DNA of 44,575 nucleotides from Rhodobacteraceae bacterium Water-Bin34 (lineage in GTDB: Bacteria > Pseudomonadota > Alphaproteobacteria > Rhodobacterales > Rhodobacteraceae): the NCBI GenBank assembly GCA_900197625.1, contig FZLS01000018.1, positions 1-44,575 of the forward strand. Direction: 5' to 3'. The notes under the pieces were generated by a model. That model was not told where the DNA came from and searched no databases. It worked only from the letters and a program-made list of their open reading frames with translations. The translations under genes and the position numbers were made by a program. This document shows positions 36,367 to 44,575 of the stretch, one piece after another. How positions within the stretch are numbered: position 1 is the stretch's first letter; the number at the start of each line of letters is the position of its first letter.

Positions 36367-36394
36367 TGATCTATATCCAATAGAAGTGCGTAGT
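36367..36394 (+). promoter_or_regulatory. putative sigma-E (ECF11) promoter of the six-gene stress operon
   Basis: TGATCT at 36367-36372 and CGTAGT at 36389-36394 with a 16-base spacer, identical in layout to the divergent element before rpoE. The predicted transcript would start near 36401, about 20 bases before the ATG of the first operon gene. The pairing of two such elements in one 105-bp region makes coincidence unlikely. Confidence 0.75.
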
Positions 36395-36420
36395 AATAAT
36401 AACTTTTTGTTGGATTTTTT

Positions 36421-37704
36421 ATGCCTTTTGAATTCCCCCACACACAATCAAAGAAAAATATTGCAGTTATAGGTGCTGGTATATCAGGTATGGGGGCAGC
36501 ACATTTATTGGCAAAATATCACAATGTCACACTTTATGAAGCTGAAAACCGAATTGGTGGGCATGCAAGGACTGTTATGGTGGGCTCAAACAATGATAAA
36601 CCTGTAGACACTGGTTTTATAGTTTTTAATTACGCTAACTATCCAAGAATGGCACAGTTATTTAAATCTCTGAATGTACCAGTTATAAAAAGTGATATGA
36701 GTTTTGGTGTTTCTGCTCAATCAGGTAATTTTGAGTATGCTCTAAGGACATTAAATTCGTTATATGGCCAACGAATGAATTTAATACGCCCTAAATATCA
36801 TAAAATGATATTGGATATTATAAAATTTAACAAAAATGCGGAAAATGCTCTTGAGGGTCCAGATATGACATTAGGGGATTTGCTTGCTAAAATTGGAACT
36901 GGCGACTGGTTTCGAGATTATTATATTTTACCATTTAGTGGCGCAATTTGGTCGGCTTCACTTGGGCAAATGCTAAATTTTCCGGCTGAAGCACTGATAC
37001 GATTTTTTAAAAATCATAATTTGTTGGCAAAATCTGGCCATCATCAGTGGTATACTGTCAAAGGGGGATCAATCGAGTACGTTAATCTTCTAGAGAAAGA
37101 CATGATAAAGCGTGGTGTAAAAATTTATACTGGGTCAACTGCAAAGGGCGTTAGAAGGACTCCGGCTGGAGTTGAAGTGCGAACTTTTGGAAATGAATGG
37201 CAAAAATTTGACAGTATTGTTATGGCTTGTCATTCTGATCAATCTTTGAAAATGCTCGAGAAACCATCTGATGATGAGTTAAAATTACTTTCAGCTATTA
37301 AATATCAAAAGAATCAAGCATTTTTGCATTCAGATAATGTTGTAATGCCAAAACGAAAACGCTGTTGGTCATCTTGGGTGTATGCCTCAGATGAAATTCA
37401 TAATACAAATCCTGTTGGGGTAAGTTACTGGATGAATCGTTTACAACCGATACCAGGTAACCAATATTTTTTTCAGTCTTTAAATCCTACCAGGGAAATT
37501 AAACAGGAATTAATCCATGATCAAAAAACATTTATGCATCCAGTTTTTGATCGAGAGGCACTTATTGCTCAAAAAAAATTCAGCACAATTCAAGGGAAAA
37601 ATAATACATGGTATTGTGGTGCTTGGCTTCGAAATGGATTCCATGAAGATGGATATTCTAGTGCTGTAGATATTCTTGAGAATATTGGGATGGTTTCTGC
37701 ATGA
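36421..37704 (+). CDS. FAD-dependent amine-oxidase-like protein, UfaD-like fatty acid desaturase
   Basis: A 427-residue flavoprotein of the NAD(P)-binding Rossmann/amine-oxidase type. The FAD motif GAGISGMG lies at residues 18-25, followed by YEAENRIGGHARTV. Homologues are found beside rpoE-chrR in many proteobacteria. In Rhodobacter/Rhodopseudomonas the corresponding protein was named UfaD, acting on membrane methylated fatty acids during furan fatty acid synthesis (from memory). First gene of a tight plus-strand operon; the next gene overlaps it by 4 bp. Transcription probably starts at the adjacent sigma-E element. Confidence 0.82.
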   Translation: MPFEFPHTQSKKNIAVIGAGISGMGAAHLLAKYHNVTLYEAENRIGGHARTVMVGSNNDKPVDTGFIVFNYANYPRMAQLFKSLNVPVIKSDMSFGVSAQSGNFEYALRTLNSLYGQRMNLIRPKYHKMILDIIKFNKNAENALEGPDMTLGDLLAKIGTGDWFRDYYILPFSGAIWSASLGQMLNFPAEALIRFFKNHNLLAKSGHHQWYTVKGGSIEYVNLLEKDMIKRGVKIYTGSTAKGVRRTPAGVEVRTFGNEWQKFDSIVMACHSDQSLKMLEKPSDDELKLLSAIKYQKNQAFLHSDNVVMPKRKRCWSSWVYASDEIHNTNPVGVSYWMNRLQPIPGNQYFFQSLNPTREIKQELIHDQKTFMHPVFDREALIAQKKFSTIQGKNNTWYCGAWLRNGFHEDGYSSAVDILENIGMVSA

Positions 37705-38462
37705 GTGCGGTTTTGGATCATATTCATGGTCAAACATTTCATGGAAGACATGGTAATATAAAAAATAATTTCTCTTATGGTGTAGATTATATTTTAACTG
37801 ACTTAAAAAAAACTACTGTACCATTTCTTTTTTCTAGAAATAAAAAAAATATAGTATCACTATTTGACAACGATTATGGAAATCTGTCTTCCTCTGAATG
37901 TGCTTTGGATTGGGTTCATAAGGTTTTATCTGAATTTGGTTTTAATAATCTAATCAAAGGTAAGATATTGCTATTAGCTCAACCTAGAATATTAAATCAT
38001 GTGTTTAATCCAGTAAGTTTTTGGATGATACATGATGAATATAACAATTTGAAGTTAGTCATAGCTGAAGTAAGCAATACATTTGGCGATAGACATAGCT
38101 ATTTATGTTACAAAGATGATTTGTCTGTAATAAGAAAAGACGATATCATAACGGCTAAAAAAATCTTTCATGTTTCGCCATTTCAGGACATTTCAGGAGA
38201 ATATAAATTTCGATTTGAATTGACAGAGAACTTTGTGAGTATTTGGATTGATTTTAGAGATAATGACAAAGGAGTATTAGCTACTTTCACTGGGTTTAGG
38301 CAGAAATTAACTAATAAATCTATTTTAAAAACAATTTTATTTAGGCCCTTTGGATCTTTTAGAGTTCTGACACTTATTCATTGGCAAGCTGTAAAGTTAA
38401 AATATAAAGGAGCGACATTTCGAAAGCGTCCAGTGCCAAACCCTAAGGATGTATCGCGATGA
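37701..38462 (+). CDS. DUF1365 family protein, UfaO-like
   Basis: A 253-residue DUF1365 protein. Features are the N-terminal GRHGNIKNNFSYGVDYILTDL, the central LLAQPRILNHVFNPVSFWMIHD block and the FRPFGSFRVLTLIHWQAVKL segment near the C-terminus. In furan fatty acid synthesis the DUF1365 protein UfaO is reported to be needed for furan-ring formation (from memory); the chemistry is not visible in sequence. It overlaps the upstream flavoprotein gene by 4 bp (ATGA) and the downstream chalcone-isomerase-like gene by 4 bp. Confidence 0.87.
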   Translation: MSAVLDHIHGQTFHGRHGNIKNNFSYGVDYILTDLKKTTVPFLFSRNKKNIVSLFDNDYGNLSSSECALDWVHKVLSEFGFNNLIKGKILLLAQPRILNHVFNPVSFWMIHDEYNNLKLVIAEVSNTFGDRHSYLCYKDDLSVIRKDDIITAKKIFHVSPFQDISGEYKFRFELTENFVSIWIDFRDNDKGVLATFTGFRQKLTNKSILKTILFRPFGSFRVLTLIHWQAVKLKYKGATFRKRPVPNPKDVSR

Positions 38463-38977
38463 AAAGATATATTTTTATATTATCTATTTTTCTTCTATTC
38501 TTCAGCGTAGATAGTTCATATTCGCAAAATTTGTCAGAAATACCAAAAGTATGGCACAAAAAAGGTGAAACACTAACTTCTTTTTTTGGTGTTTCTTTAT
38601 ATAATGGAACTTTGTTTGCTCCAGTAGATAAACCATTTAATATTGATGGAAATTATGCATTAAGCCTTTCATACTTGAGGAGCTTTAAGGCAAAAACTTT
38701 AATAAAATCTACAATCAAAGAAATTGATAGAATTCAAGGGATGACCATTGAAGAACAAAAAAATCTATCAAATTTATTATTTGATTGTTTTGTTAATGTA
38801 TCAAAAGGTGACAGAATAACTGCAATAGCAATCCATAAAAATGAGATTAGTTTTTTCTATAATGGAAAAAAACAATGTGATCTTGAGATGGCTAACATCA
38901 GAAGAAAATTTTTCAGTATTTGGCTTGGAAATAATACTCGTGATTTTGAAGGCTCACTTCGTTTGCAAGGTTTGTAA
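38459..38977 (+). CDS. secreted chalcone isomerase-like protein
   Basis: A 172-residue protein with an N-terminal signal peptide (about residues 1-22: charged start, hydrophobic core, SSYSQ end). The mature part ends with FSIWLGNNTRDFEGSLRLQGL, the hallmark of the chalcone isomerase-like (Chalcone_3) family, whose fold also binds fatty acids in plants. It may handle lipids in the periplasm, which would fit the neighbours. No catalytic residues are recognised. It overlaps DUF1365 by 4 bp, and the MFS gene follows after 2 bp. Confidence 0.8.
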   Translation: MKRYIFILSIFLLFFSVDSSYSQNLSEIPKVWHKKGETLTSFFGVSLYNGTLFAPVDKPFNIDGNYALSLSYLRSFKAKTLIKSTIKEIDRIQGMTIEEQKNLSNLLFDCFVNVSKGDRITAIAIHKNEISFFYNGKKQCDLEMANIRRKFFSIWLGNNTRDFEGSLRLQGL

Positions 38978-38979
38978 AT

Positions 38980-40200
38980 ATGAAGTTTGGCTTAATTAAA
39001 TATAGTTTTTTTTCGGGTATGTTAGCTTTCGCTGGTTTGCCTATATATTTGCACGCTCCAAAATACTTTTTAGATAATTATGAAATTTCCTTAACTGTAA
39101 TTGGATTTACCCTCCTAGGACTAAGATGTTTTGATTTTATTCAAGATCCTTTAATTGGCTGGGTATTAGATATCATGAAGTTGTGGCATAGATTATTAGT
39201 GTCAATAATGGGTGCGATAATTGCTTTTTCAATGATTTTTTTATTTGCAGTTCCTGCTATTGGAAACCCTTTGATTTGGTTTATTTTCTGTATGGTATTT
39301 TTATTTTCTAGTTTTTCAGTTTTATCAATATTATTTTATTCGCAAGGTGTTCATAAAGCAAAAATCTTAGGCAAAAAAGGTCATATTAGATTGGCAGTTT
39401 GGAGAGAGACTGGGGGTTTGGTTGGAGTTTGCTTGGCCGCTATTCTTCCTACATTATTTACAGGTTTTGGTTTACTGGAGAACATGACATGGTTTTCAAT
39501 ATTTTTTACATTAATTGTATTAATTTCTGTAATTTTAATGACAAAAGAATGGCATATAAGTTCATTACCAAACAGTAATTTAAAAGTTATTTTTCAAGAC
39601 CAGATATTAAGGCGTTTGCTAATTATTGCCTTGTTGAATGCAGCGCCACTTGCAGTCACAACAACCTTATTTTTATTTTTTGTAGAGTATTGTTTGGGGA
39701 CTGATTTTTCAGCTGGAATATTTCTTGTAATATTTTTTGTTTCAGCTGCATTATCCGTTCCTGTTTGGGGTAAATTAGGAAAATATTTTGCAGCAAAAAA
39801 CATATTAGTGTTCGCGATGATATCATCAATATTTATTTTTGCTTATGTCCTTACTTTAAATTCAGGTGAATATTTAGCATTTGCAATAATTTGTTCACTT
39901 TCTGGCTTTACTCTAGGCGCTGACATGACAATTTTACCTGCTGTTTTTTCGCGAAGGATAGCTTACCTTGGAATTAATGCTGGTCAAGCTTTTGGCATTT
40001 GGAGTTTTTGCGCTAAGTTTACATTAGCGTTTGCAGCAGCTTTTGTTTTGCCGGTTTTAGATTGGGTAGGTTTCTCAACTATTGAAACAAACTCGGCAAA
40101 AGCACTTTGGACGTTAACAATACTTTATGCAGGACTTCCTTGTGTTTTAAAGCTGGGAGCTGTGATTATGCTTTCGTCAAATTATTTGAAGGAGATTTAA
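38980..40200 (+). CDS. MFS permease of the sigma-E-linked operon (GPH-like)
   Basis: A 406-residue membrane protein with about 12 helices. RCFDFIQDPLIGWVLD in the first half resembles the cation-symporter (GPH/MelB-like) MFS branch. The substrate is unknown; its conserved neighbourhood suggests export or flipping of a lipid-related compound, which is inference. It starts 2 bp after the chalcone-isomerase-like gene and the DUF3833 gene starts directly at the next base after its stop. Confidence 0.83.
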   Translation: MKFGLIKYSFFSGMLAFAGLPIYLHAPKYFLDNYEISLTVIGFTLLGLRCFDFIQDPLIGWVLDIMKLWHRLLVSIMGAIIAFSMIFLFAVPAIGNPLIWFIFCMVFLFSSFSVLSILFYSQGVHKAKILGKKGHIRLAVWRETGGLVGVCLAAILPTLFTGFGLLENMTWFSIFFTLIVLISVILMTKEWHISSLPNSNLKVIFQDQILRRLLIIALLNAAPLAVTTTLFLFFVEYCLGTDFSAGIFLVIFFVSAALSVPVWGKLGKYFAAKNILVFAMISSIFIFAYVLTLNSGEYLAFAIICSLSGFTLGADMTILPAVFSRRIAYLGINAGQAFGIWSFCAKFTLAFAAAFVLPVLDWVGFSTIETNSAKALWTLTILYAGLPCVLKLGAVIMLSSNYLKEI

Positions 40201-40767
40201 ATGACTTTGTTTTTTTCAACCCTGCTGTTTGGAACACTTTTAGCATTATTTATAATTTGGTTTTGTAGCGTTAAATTTGGCTTTCTATCACAAAACCCTG
40301 ATCATTATGAGGATCAAGGAACTGAATTCGATATACGAGAAAGACTTAATGGGAATATGATCTGTGAGGGGGTAATTTATGGCCCATTTGGTAGAGTAAA
40401 TACAAGGTTTGTTGCTCATATGCATGCTAAATGGAAAGGTAATGTCGGTCACATGACAGAATCATTTGCTTACGATAATGGTGATACCTTAGAGCGTGTT
40501 TGGGATTTAAAAGTAAACAGCGATGATGGTTTAATTGAAGCAACGGCCCCTGATATTATTGGAACTGGTAGAGGTAAACAATCCGGTAGCGGAGTTAGAT
40601 TATGTTATAACATTAAACTTCCAAAATCTGCAGGGAGTTATGTTTTGAATACGGTTGATTGGTTATATCTCATGGAAAATGGGACTATAATAAATAGATC
40701 ACAATTTAGAAAATTTGGCCTTAAAGTTGGTGAATTAGTAGCTAACATGCGTAAAATTGATTTATGA
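40201..40767 (+). CDS. DUF3833 family protein
   Basis: A 188-residue protein with an N-terminal membrane helix (about residues 4-21) and a soluble domain of DUF3833 type, including RLNGNMICEGVIYGPFGRV, a VAHMHAKW stretch and ERVWDLKV. It is probably anchored in the membrane with a beta-rich lipocalin-like domain outside, as often predicted for this family. Function is unknown. It abuts the MFS gene with zero gap, and the SDR gene overlaps it by 4 bp. Confidence 0.87.
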   Translation: MTLFFSTLLFGTLLALFIIWFCSVKFGFLSQNPDHYEDQGTEFDIRERLNGNMICEGVIYGPFGRVNTRFVAHMHAKWKGNVGHMTESFAYDNGDTLERVWDLKVNSDDGLIEATAPDIIGTGRGKQSGSGVRLCYNIKLPKSAGSYVLNTVDWLYLMENGTIINRSQFRKFGLKVGELVANMRKIDL

Positions 40768-41501
40768 AATTGAAAGGAAAAAAATACTGGATAATAGGGG
40801 CTTCTGAAGGTCTGGGGCGTGAGCTTTCAATACAGCTCTCTAATTTAGGCGTTAAGCTTATTATAAGTGCAAGAAATGAAACAAGATTAAATGAATTATC
40901 ATCTTTGACGAAAGCCAAAGTATTAGCTCTTGATGTTCTAAACATTGACGCAATTAATCAAGCTTCTAAATCAGTCGGAATAATTGATGGGATTATTTAT
41001 GTTGCTGGGGATTATACTCCATTAAATTCTACAACATGGAATGTAGAGGAAGTTGATAAGATGATTGCTGTTAATTTTACAGGTGCAGCAAAAGTCTTAG
41101 GATTTATAGTGCCAAAATTTTTGAAACAAAATAATGGGCATATAGTTATGATCGGTAGTCTCTCTGGTTTTCGCGGATTGCCAAATGCAATCGGATATGG
41201 GGCATCTAAAGCAGCGATGATGCACTTGGCGGAAAATATAAAAGCTGATTTATATAAAACACCTATAAAGATTCAACTTATAAACCCTGGCTTTATAAAA
41301 ACTCGCTTAACAGAAAAAAATAATTTTAAAATGCCATTTATAATGTCAGTAGAAGATGCAGCTAAGCGTGTAATATTCGCAATGAATAGTAATCGATTTC
41401 AAACAAATTTTCCGTTAATATTTTCTCTATTATTCAGGGCTTCAAATTTACTACCTGCTTTTATTTATTTTTGGTTATTTTCATCAAACATGAAAAAATA
41501 A
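40764..41501 (+). CDS. short-chain dehydrogenase/reductase of the sigma-E-linked operon
   Basis: A 245-residue SDR oxidoreductase. The cofactor motif GASEGLG lies at residues 12-18, and the catalytic YGASK at 145-149 with a preceding IGSLSG serine near 133. The final 25 residues are hydrophobic and may associate with the membrane. Substrate unknown; a lipid-derived carbonyl would fit the operon. Overlaps DUF3833 by 4 bp and ends the operon. No clear terminator was found in the 106 bp before fdhA. Confidence 0.9.
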   Translation: MKLKGKKYWIIGASEGLGRELSIQLSNLGVKLIISARNETRLNELSSLTKAKVLALDVLNIDAINQASKSVGIIDGIIYVAGDYTPLNSTTWNVEEVDKMIAVNFTGAAKVLGFIVPKFLKQNNGHIVMIGSLSGFRGLPNAIGYGASKAAMMHLAENIKADLYKTPIKIQLINPGFIKTRLTEKNNFKMPFIMSVEDAAKRVIFAMNSNRFQTNFPLIFSLLFRASNLLPAFIYFWLFSSNMKK

Positions 41502-41520
41502 TTTTTGAAATACTATAAGG

Positions 41521-41533
41521 CGTAAAATTTACG
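41521..41533. repeat. perfect inverted repeat upstream of the formate dehydrogenase gene
   Basis: CGTAAA and TTTACG flank one central A, giving a perfect 6-bp palindrome about 75 bp before the formate dehydrogenase start. It could be an operator half-site pair, but it is short and AT-rich and I cannot name a regulator. Confidence 0.3.
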
Positions 41534-41607
41534 TTTGATGTCGGTTCTTTCAGTGGATTTTATGCTATTTCATGATAAAAAAAGCTAATTGTTTTTTAGG
41601 AATCCAA

Positions 41608-44367
41608 ATGGCTGATAAAATTATATTCAATTTAGACGGAAACTCTGTAGAAGCAGAGCCAGGTGAAACAATTTGGGAAGTGGCTAAAAAACAAGGTACT
41701 ACTATTCCTCATTTATGCCATTCTGGCAAAAAAGGTTATCGGTCAGATGGCAATTGTAGGGCGTGTATGGTTGAAATTGATGGTGAGCGAACATTAGCTG
41801 CTTCGTGTATCAGAACACCCACTAAAGATATGGTTGTAAAAACGGAAAGCCATCGTGCAAAAACAGCTCGTAAAATGGTGATGGAGCTATTGGTTACTGA
41901 CCAACCACCAAACGACAAAGCGCATGATAAATCTTCCCATTTATGGGATATGGCAAAGTTAGAGAATGTTTCTGAAAGTAGATTTCCAGAATTAGAAATT
42001 GAAAGAATTCCATTATTAGATGACAGTCATGTTGCTATGAGTGTAAATCTCGATGCATGTATCCAATGTAACTTATGCGTTAGGGCATGCAGAGAAGTTC
42101 AGGTTAATGATGTCATTGGCTTGGCTGGACGCGGGCATGATGCGAAAATTGTATTTGATATGGATGATCCAATGGGAGAGTCATCATGTGTTGCATGTGG
42201 TGAGTGTGTTCAAGCCTGCCCAACTGGAGCGTTGATGCCTTCAACTAGCGTTGATGACAAACAGATTGGTGACAGCATGGACTTCGACCGAGAGGTTAAA
42301 TCAGTTTGTCCATTTTGTGGTGTAGGTTGCCAGATAAGTTTGAAAATAAAAGATGATAAAGTGAAGTGGGTGGATGGAATTGATGGGCCTGCAAACGAAA
42401 ATCGTTTGTGTGTAAAAGGCAGATTTGGATTCGATTACATAGACCATAATCATCGCCTAACAAAGCCACTAATTAGGCGCGAGGGTGTAGCTAAAGGTTT
42501 GAATGTTAACCCAGCAGATCCGTCGAGTCATTTTCGGGAAGCATCTTGGGAAGAAGCATTAAATTTTGCTGCAAATGGACTTAAAGGACGTGGGCGAGAA
42601 GTGGCTGGATTTGGCTCAGCAAAGTGTACAAATGAGGAAGCTTATTTATTCCAAAAATTTATCCGACAAGGTTTTGGCCACAACAATGTTGATCACTGTA
42701 CGAGACTATGTCACGCATCCTCTGTTGCTGCATTAATGGAAAATGTTGGATCTGCAGCGGTTACTGCAACCTTTAACGAAATAGAAAATGCAGACGTAGC
42801 AATTGTAATTGGAGCAAACCCTACAGAAAATCATCCAGTTGCTGCTACATATTTTAAACAATTTAGTAAACGTGGTGGACAGTTAATAGTTATGGATCCA
42901 AGGGGGCAAGCTCTGAAGCGCCACTCTTCTCATATGCTGCAATTCAAGCCAGGTGCTGATGTTTCAATGTTAAACGCCATAATGCATGTCATTGTTGAAG
43001 AGGGCCTGCATGATGATGATTATGTTGCTAAATATACAGAAAATTGGGAAGCGCAAAAAGAGCATTTAAAAGATTTTAGCCCAGAAAAAATGGCACCAAT
43101 TTGTGGAATCGAAGCTGAAATGCTTCGTGATGTTGCTCGTACCTTTGCTGCTGCAAAAGCTGGTATGATTTTTTGGGGCATGGGTGTATCACAACATATA
43201 CACGGAACGGATAACTCGCGCTGTTTAATTTCACTTGCATTTATGACTGGAAATGTTGGTAAACCTGGAGCAGGATTACATCCCCTTCGAGGACAAAATA
43301 ATGTACAAGGCGCATCAGACGCTGGTATGATACCGATGTTCTTGCCAGATTATCAACCAGTATCTGATGATGGTGTTAGGTCAGCTTTTACTGAAGTATG
43401 GCAATCTGAGGATTTTAGTTCTGAACGTGGGCTAACCGTAGTTGAAATTATGAATGCAATTCATAATGATAATATTAAAGCGATGTATATTCTTGGAGAA
43501 AATCCAGCTATGTCTGACCCAGATGTTGAACATGCCCGGGATGCACTTGCAAAACTAGATCATTTGGTTGTTCAAGATATTTTCTTAACAGAAACTGCAA
43601 ACTACGCAGATGTCATATTTCCTGCATCAGCATTTGCAGAAAAAAATGGAACTGTAACAAACACCAATCGTCAAGTTCAAATGGGTCGAGCAGCTGTGAC
43701 TGCTCCAGGAGAGGCTCGTGAAGATTGGGAAATTACAGTAGAGCTTGCCAAACGGTGTGGTTTAGATTGGGATTATACACACCCAAGACAAGTATTTGAC
43801 GAAATGAAACTCAATATGGAGTCACTGAATAATATTACCTGGGATCGTTTAGAGGAAGAAAGTGTCGTGACTTACCCTAGTTTATCCCCCTCAGATCCGG
43901 GTCAGTCAATTGTATTTGGTGATGGTTTTCCTCGTCCAGAGGGAAGGGGAAAATTTACGCCAGCTTCGATTATCGCCCCAGATGATGTTCCTGATTCTGA
44001 ATATCCAATGATATTAACAACGGGGCGACAACTAGAGCATTGGCATACTGGCTCAATGACAAGGAGAGCAACGGTTCTAGATGCTGTTGAACCTGAAGCA
44101 AATTGTTCATTGCATCCTAGAACTTTAAGAAAACTTGGAGTAGTTGCAGGCGATATGTTAACCTTGACCACAAAACGTGGATCAATTGATGTTATGGCGA
44201 GAGCTGATAGGGCAGTATCTGAAGATATGGTTTTCCTTCCTTTTGCATATGTTGAAGCTGCAGCAAATATTTTAACAAACTCAGCCTTAGATCCATATGG
44301 AAAGATTCCAGAATTTAAGTTTTCTGCAGTTAAAGTCGAAAAAACGACTCAGGTAGCGGCAGAGTAA
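41608..44367 (+). CDS. fdhA: formate dehydrogenase alpha subunit, molybdopterin (FdsA/FdhF-like)
   Basis: Oxidises formate to CO2 in the cytosol. From the preferred start (919 residues) the domains are: N-terminal [2Fe-2S] ferredoxin with CNCRACMVEI-type cysteines, a His/Cys-containing linker, two [4Fe-4S] motifs (CIQCNLCVRAC and CVACGECVQACP), then the bis-MGD catalytic part with CPFCGVGC and the molybdenum-ligand Cys in CTRLCHASSV. The ATG at 41608 has TAGGAA upstream and yields the clean ferredoxin start, in preference to an ATG at 41572. No FdsB/FdsG, FdhD or chaperone gene is in the window. After the stop, 208 bases hold no convincing gene. Confidence 0.94.
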   Translation: MADKIIFNLDGNSVEAEPGETIWEVAKKQGTTIPHLCHSGKKGYRSDGNCRACMVEIDGERTLAASCIRTPTKDMVVKTESHRAKTARKMVMELLVTDQPPNDKAHDKSSHLWDMAKLENVSESRFPELEIERIPLLDDSHVAMSVNLDACIQCNLCVRACREVQVNDVIGLAGRGHDAKIVFDMDDPMGESSCVACGECVQACPTGALMPSTSVDDKQIGDSMDFDREVKSVCPFCGVGCQISLKIKDDKVKWVDGIDGPANENRLCVKGRFGFDYIDHNHRLTKPLIRREGVAKGLNVNPADPSSHFREASWEEALNFAANGLKGRGREVAGFGSAKCTNEEAYLFQKFIRQGFGHNNVDHCTRLCHASSVAALMENVGSAAVTATFNEIENADVAIVIGANPTENHPVAATYFKQFSKRGGQLIVMDPRGQALKRHSSHMLQFKPGADVSMLNAIMHVIVEEGLHDDDYVAKYTENWEAQKEHLKDFSPEKMAPICGIEAEMLRDVARTFAAAKAGMIFWGMGVSQHIHGTDNSRCLISLAFMTGNVGKPGAGLHPLRGQNNVQGASDAGMIPMFLPDYQPVSDDGVRSAFTEVWQSEDFSSERGLTVVEIMNAIHNDNIKAMYILGENPAMSDPDVEHARDALAKLDHLVVQDIFLTETANYADVIFPASAFAEKNGTVTNTNRQVQMGRAAVTAPGEAREDWEITVELAKRCGLDWDYTHPRQVFDEMKLNMESLNNITWDRLEEESVVTYPSLSPSDPGQSIVFGDGFPRPEGRGKFTPASIIAPDDVPDSEYPMILTTGRQLEHWHTGSMTRRATVLDAVEPEANCSLHPRTLRKLGVVAGDMLTLTTKRGSIDVMARADRAVSEDMVFLPFAYVEAAANILTNSALDPYGKIPEFKFSAVKVEKTTQVAAE

Positions 44368-44575
44368 TCGCCATCTGATAAATACTTTTTGATTATTGAT
44401 TTGTAGATAGTTTTTAAGTTTTGGTTAGGGCAACTGCTATTTGAGTTATTGAATATCAGCAATGAATTCAATTTTCATATTCCTTAAACTTAAAATTATT
44501 TAAGTAATTAAGGATAGAAAGTAGATTGAGGCTGTAAAAAAGTATAAGCACTAACGTTGTTTTCAATAGAAAAAA

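Noticed and set aside
44368-44575. Possible gene start or terminator after the formate dehydrogenase gene
   Set aside because: Neither strand gives a convincing open frame and no hairpin with a T tract is visible; the region is simply AT-rich.
1-44575. CRISPR array, prophage, insertion sequence, tRNA or rRNA genes
   Set aside because: No direct-repeat/spacer pattern, no transposase or phage proteins, and no cloverleaf-like sequence in the short intergenic gaps.

Overview
The window is a gene-dense, AT-rich (roughly mid-30s % GC by eye) stretch of a chromosome from an alphaproteobacterium, most likely a marine pelagic lineage. The assignment rests on several kinds of gene neighbourhood: slt divergent from dapA, rsmB-heparinase-purH, lspA-DUF3035 (BamF-like)-mutL, rbfA-truB-rpsO-pnp, aerobic cobaltochelatase CobN with CobW and CobO, a DUF1674 protein, DUF3422, and an RpoE-ChrR (ECF11) sigma/anti-sigma pair beside its stress cluster. 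I saw no phage genes, insertion sequences, CRISPR arrays, tRNA or rRNA.

Layout. 1-6.8 kb: partial dapA, slt, a transporter pair and mnmD, with an FAD oxidoreductase divergent from mnmD. 6.8-13.4 kb: a minus-strand vitamin B12 operon hupE-cobW-cobN-cobO headed by a clear cobalamin riboswitch; a hairpin overlapping the hupE ribosome binding site suggests translational control. 13.5-19 kb: smc, then an aldehyde dehydrogenase and a RidA protein on the minus strand. 19.1-24.6 kb: the rbfA-truB-(DUF1643-EamA)-rpsO-pnp translation/RNA-decay block. 24.7-35 kb: dapB, DUF1674, rsmB, a heparinase-like gene, purH, lspA, a BamF-like lipoprotein, mutL, an unknown 102-aa protein and DUF3422. 35-41.5 kb: chrR and rpoE on the minus strand, divergent from a tight six-gene plus-strand operon. 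41.6-44.4 kb: a formate dehydrogenase alpha subunit.

The most interesting part is 35-41.5 kb. The region between rpoE and the six-gene operon holds two divergent promoter-like elements of identical architecture, TGATCT-N16-CGTA, which fits sigma-E (ECF11) control of both sides. The operon encodes a flavin amine-oxidase-like protein (UfaD-like), DUF1365 (UfaO-like), a chalcone-isomerase-like secreted protein, an MFS permease, DUF3833 and an SDR. This is the set associated with singlet-oxygen response and methylated/furan fatty acid chemistry, but with no methyltransferase and no photolyase in the window. The ChrR homologue has lost three of the four zinc ligands of its anti-sigma domain (His31, Cys35 and Cys38 become Gln, Ser and Ala) while keeping the cupin metal ligands. 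This points to an altered, possibly zinc-independent, sigma-E switch.
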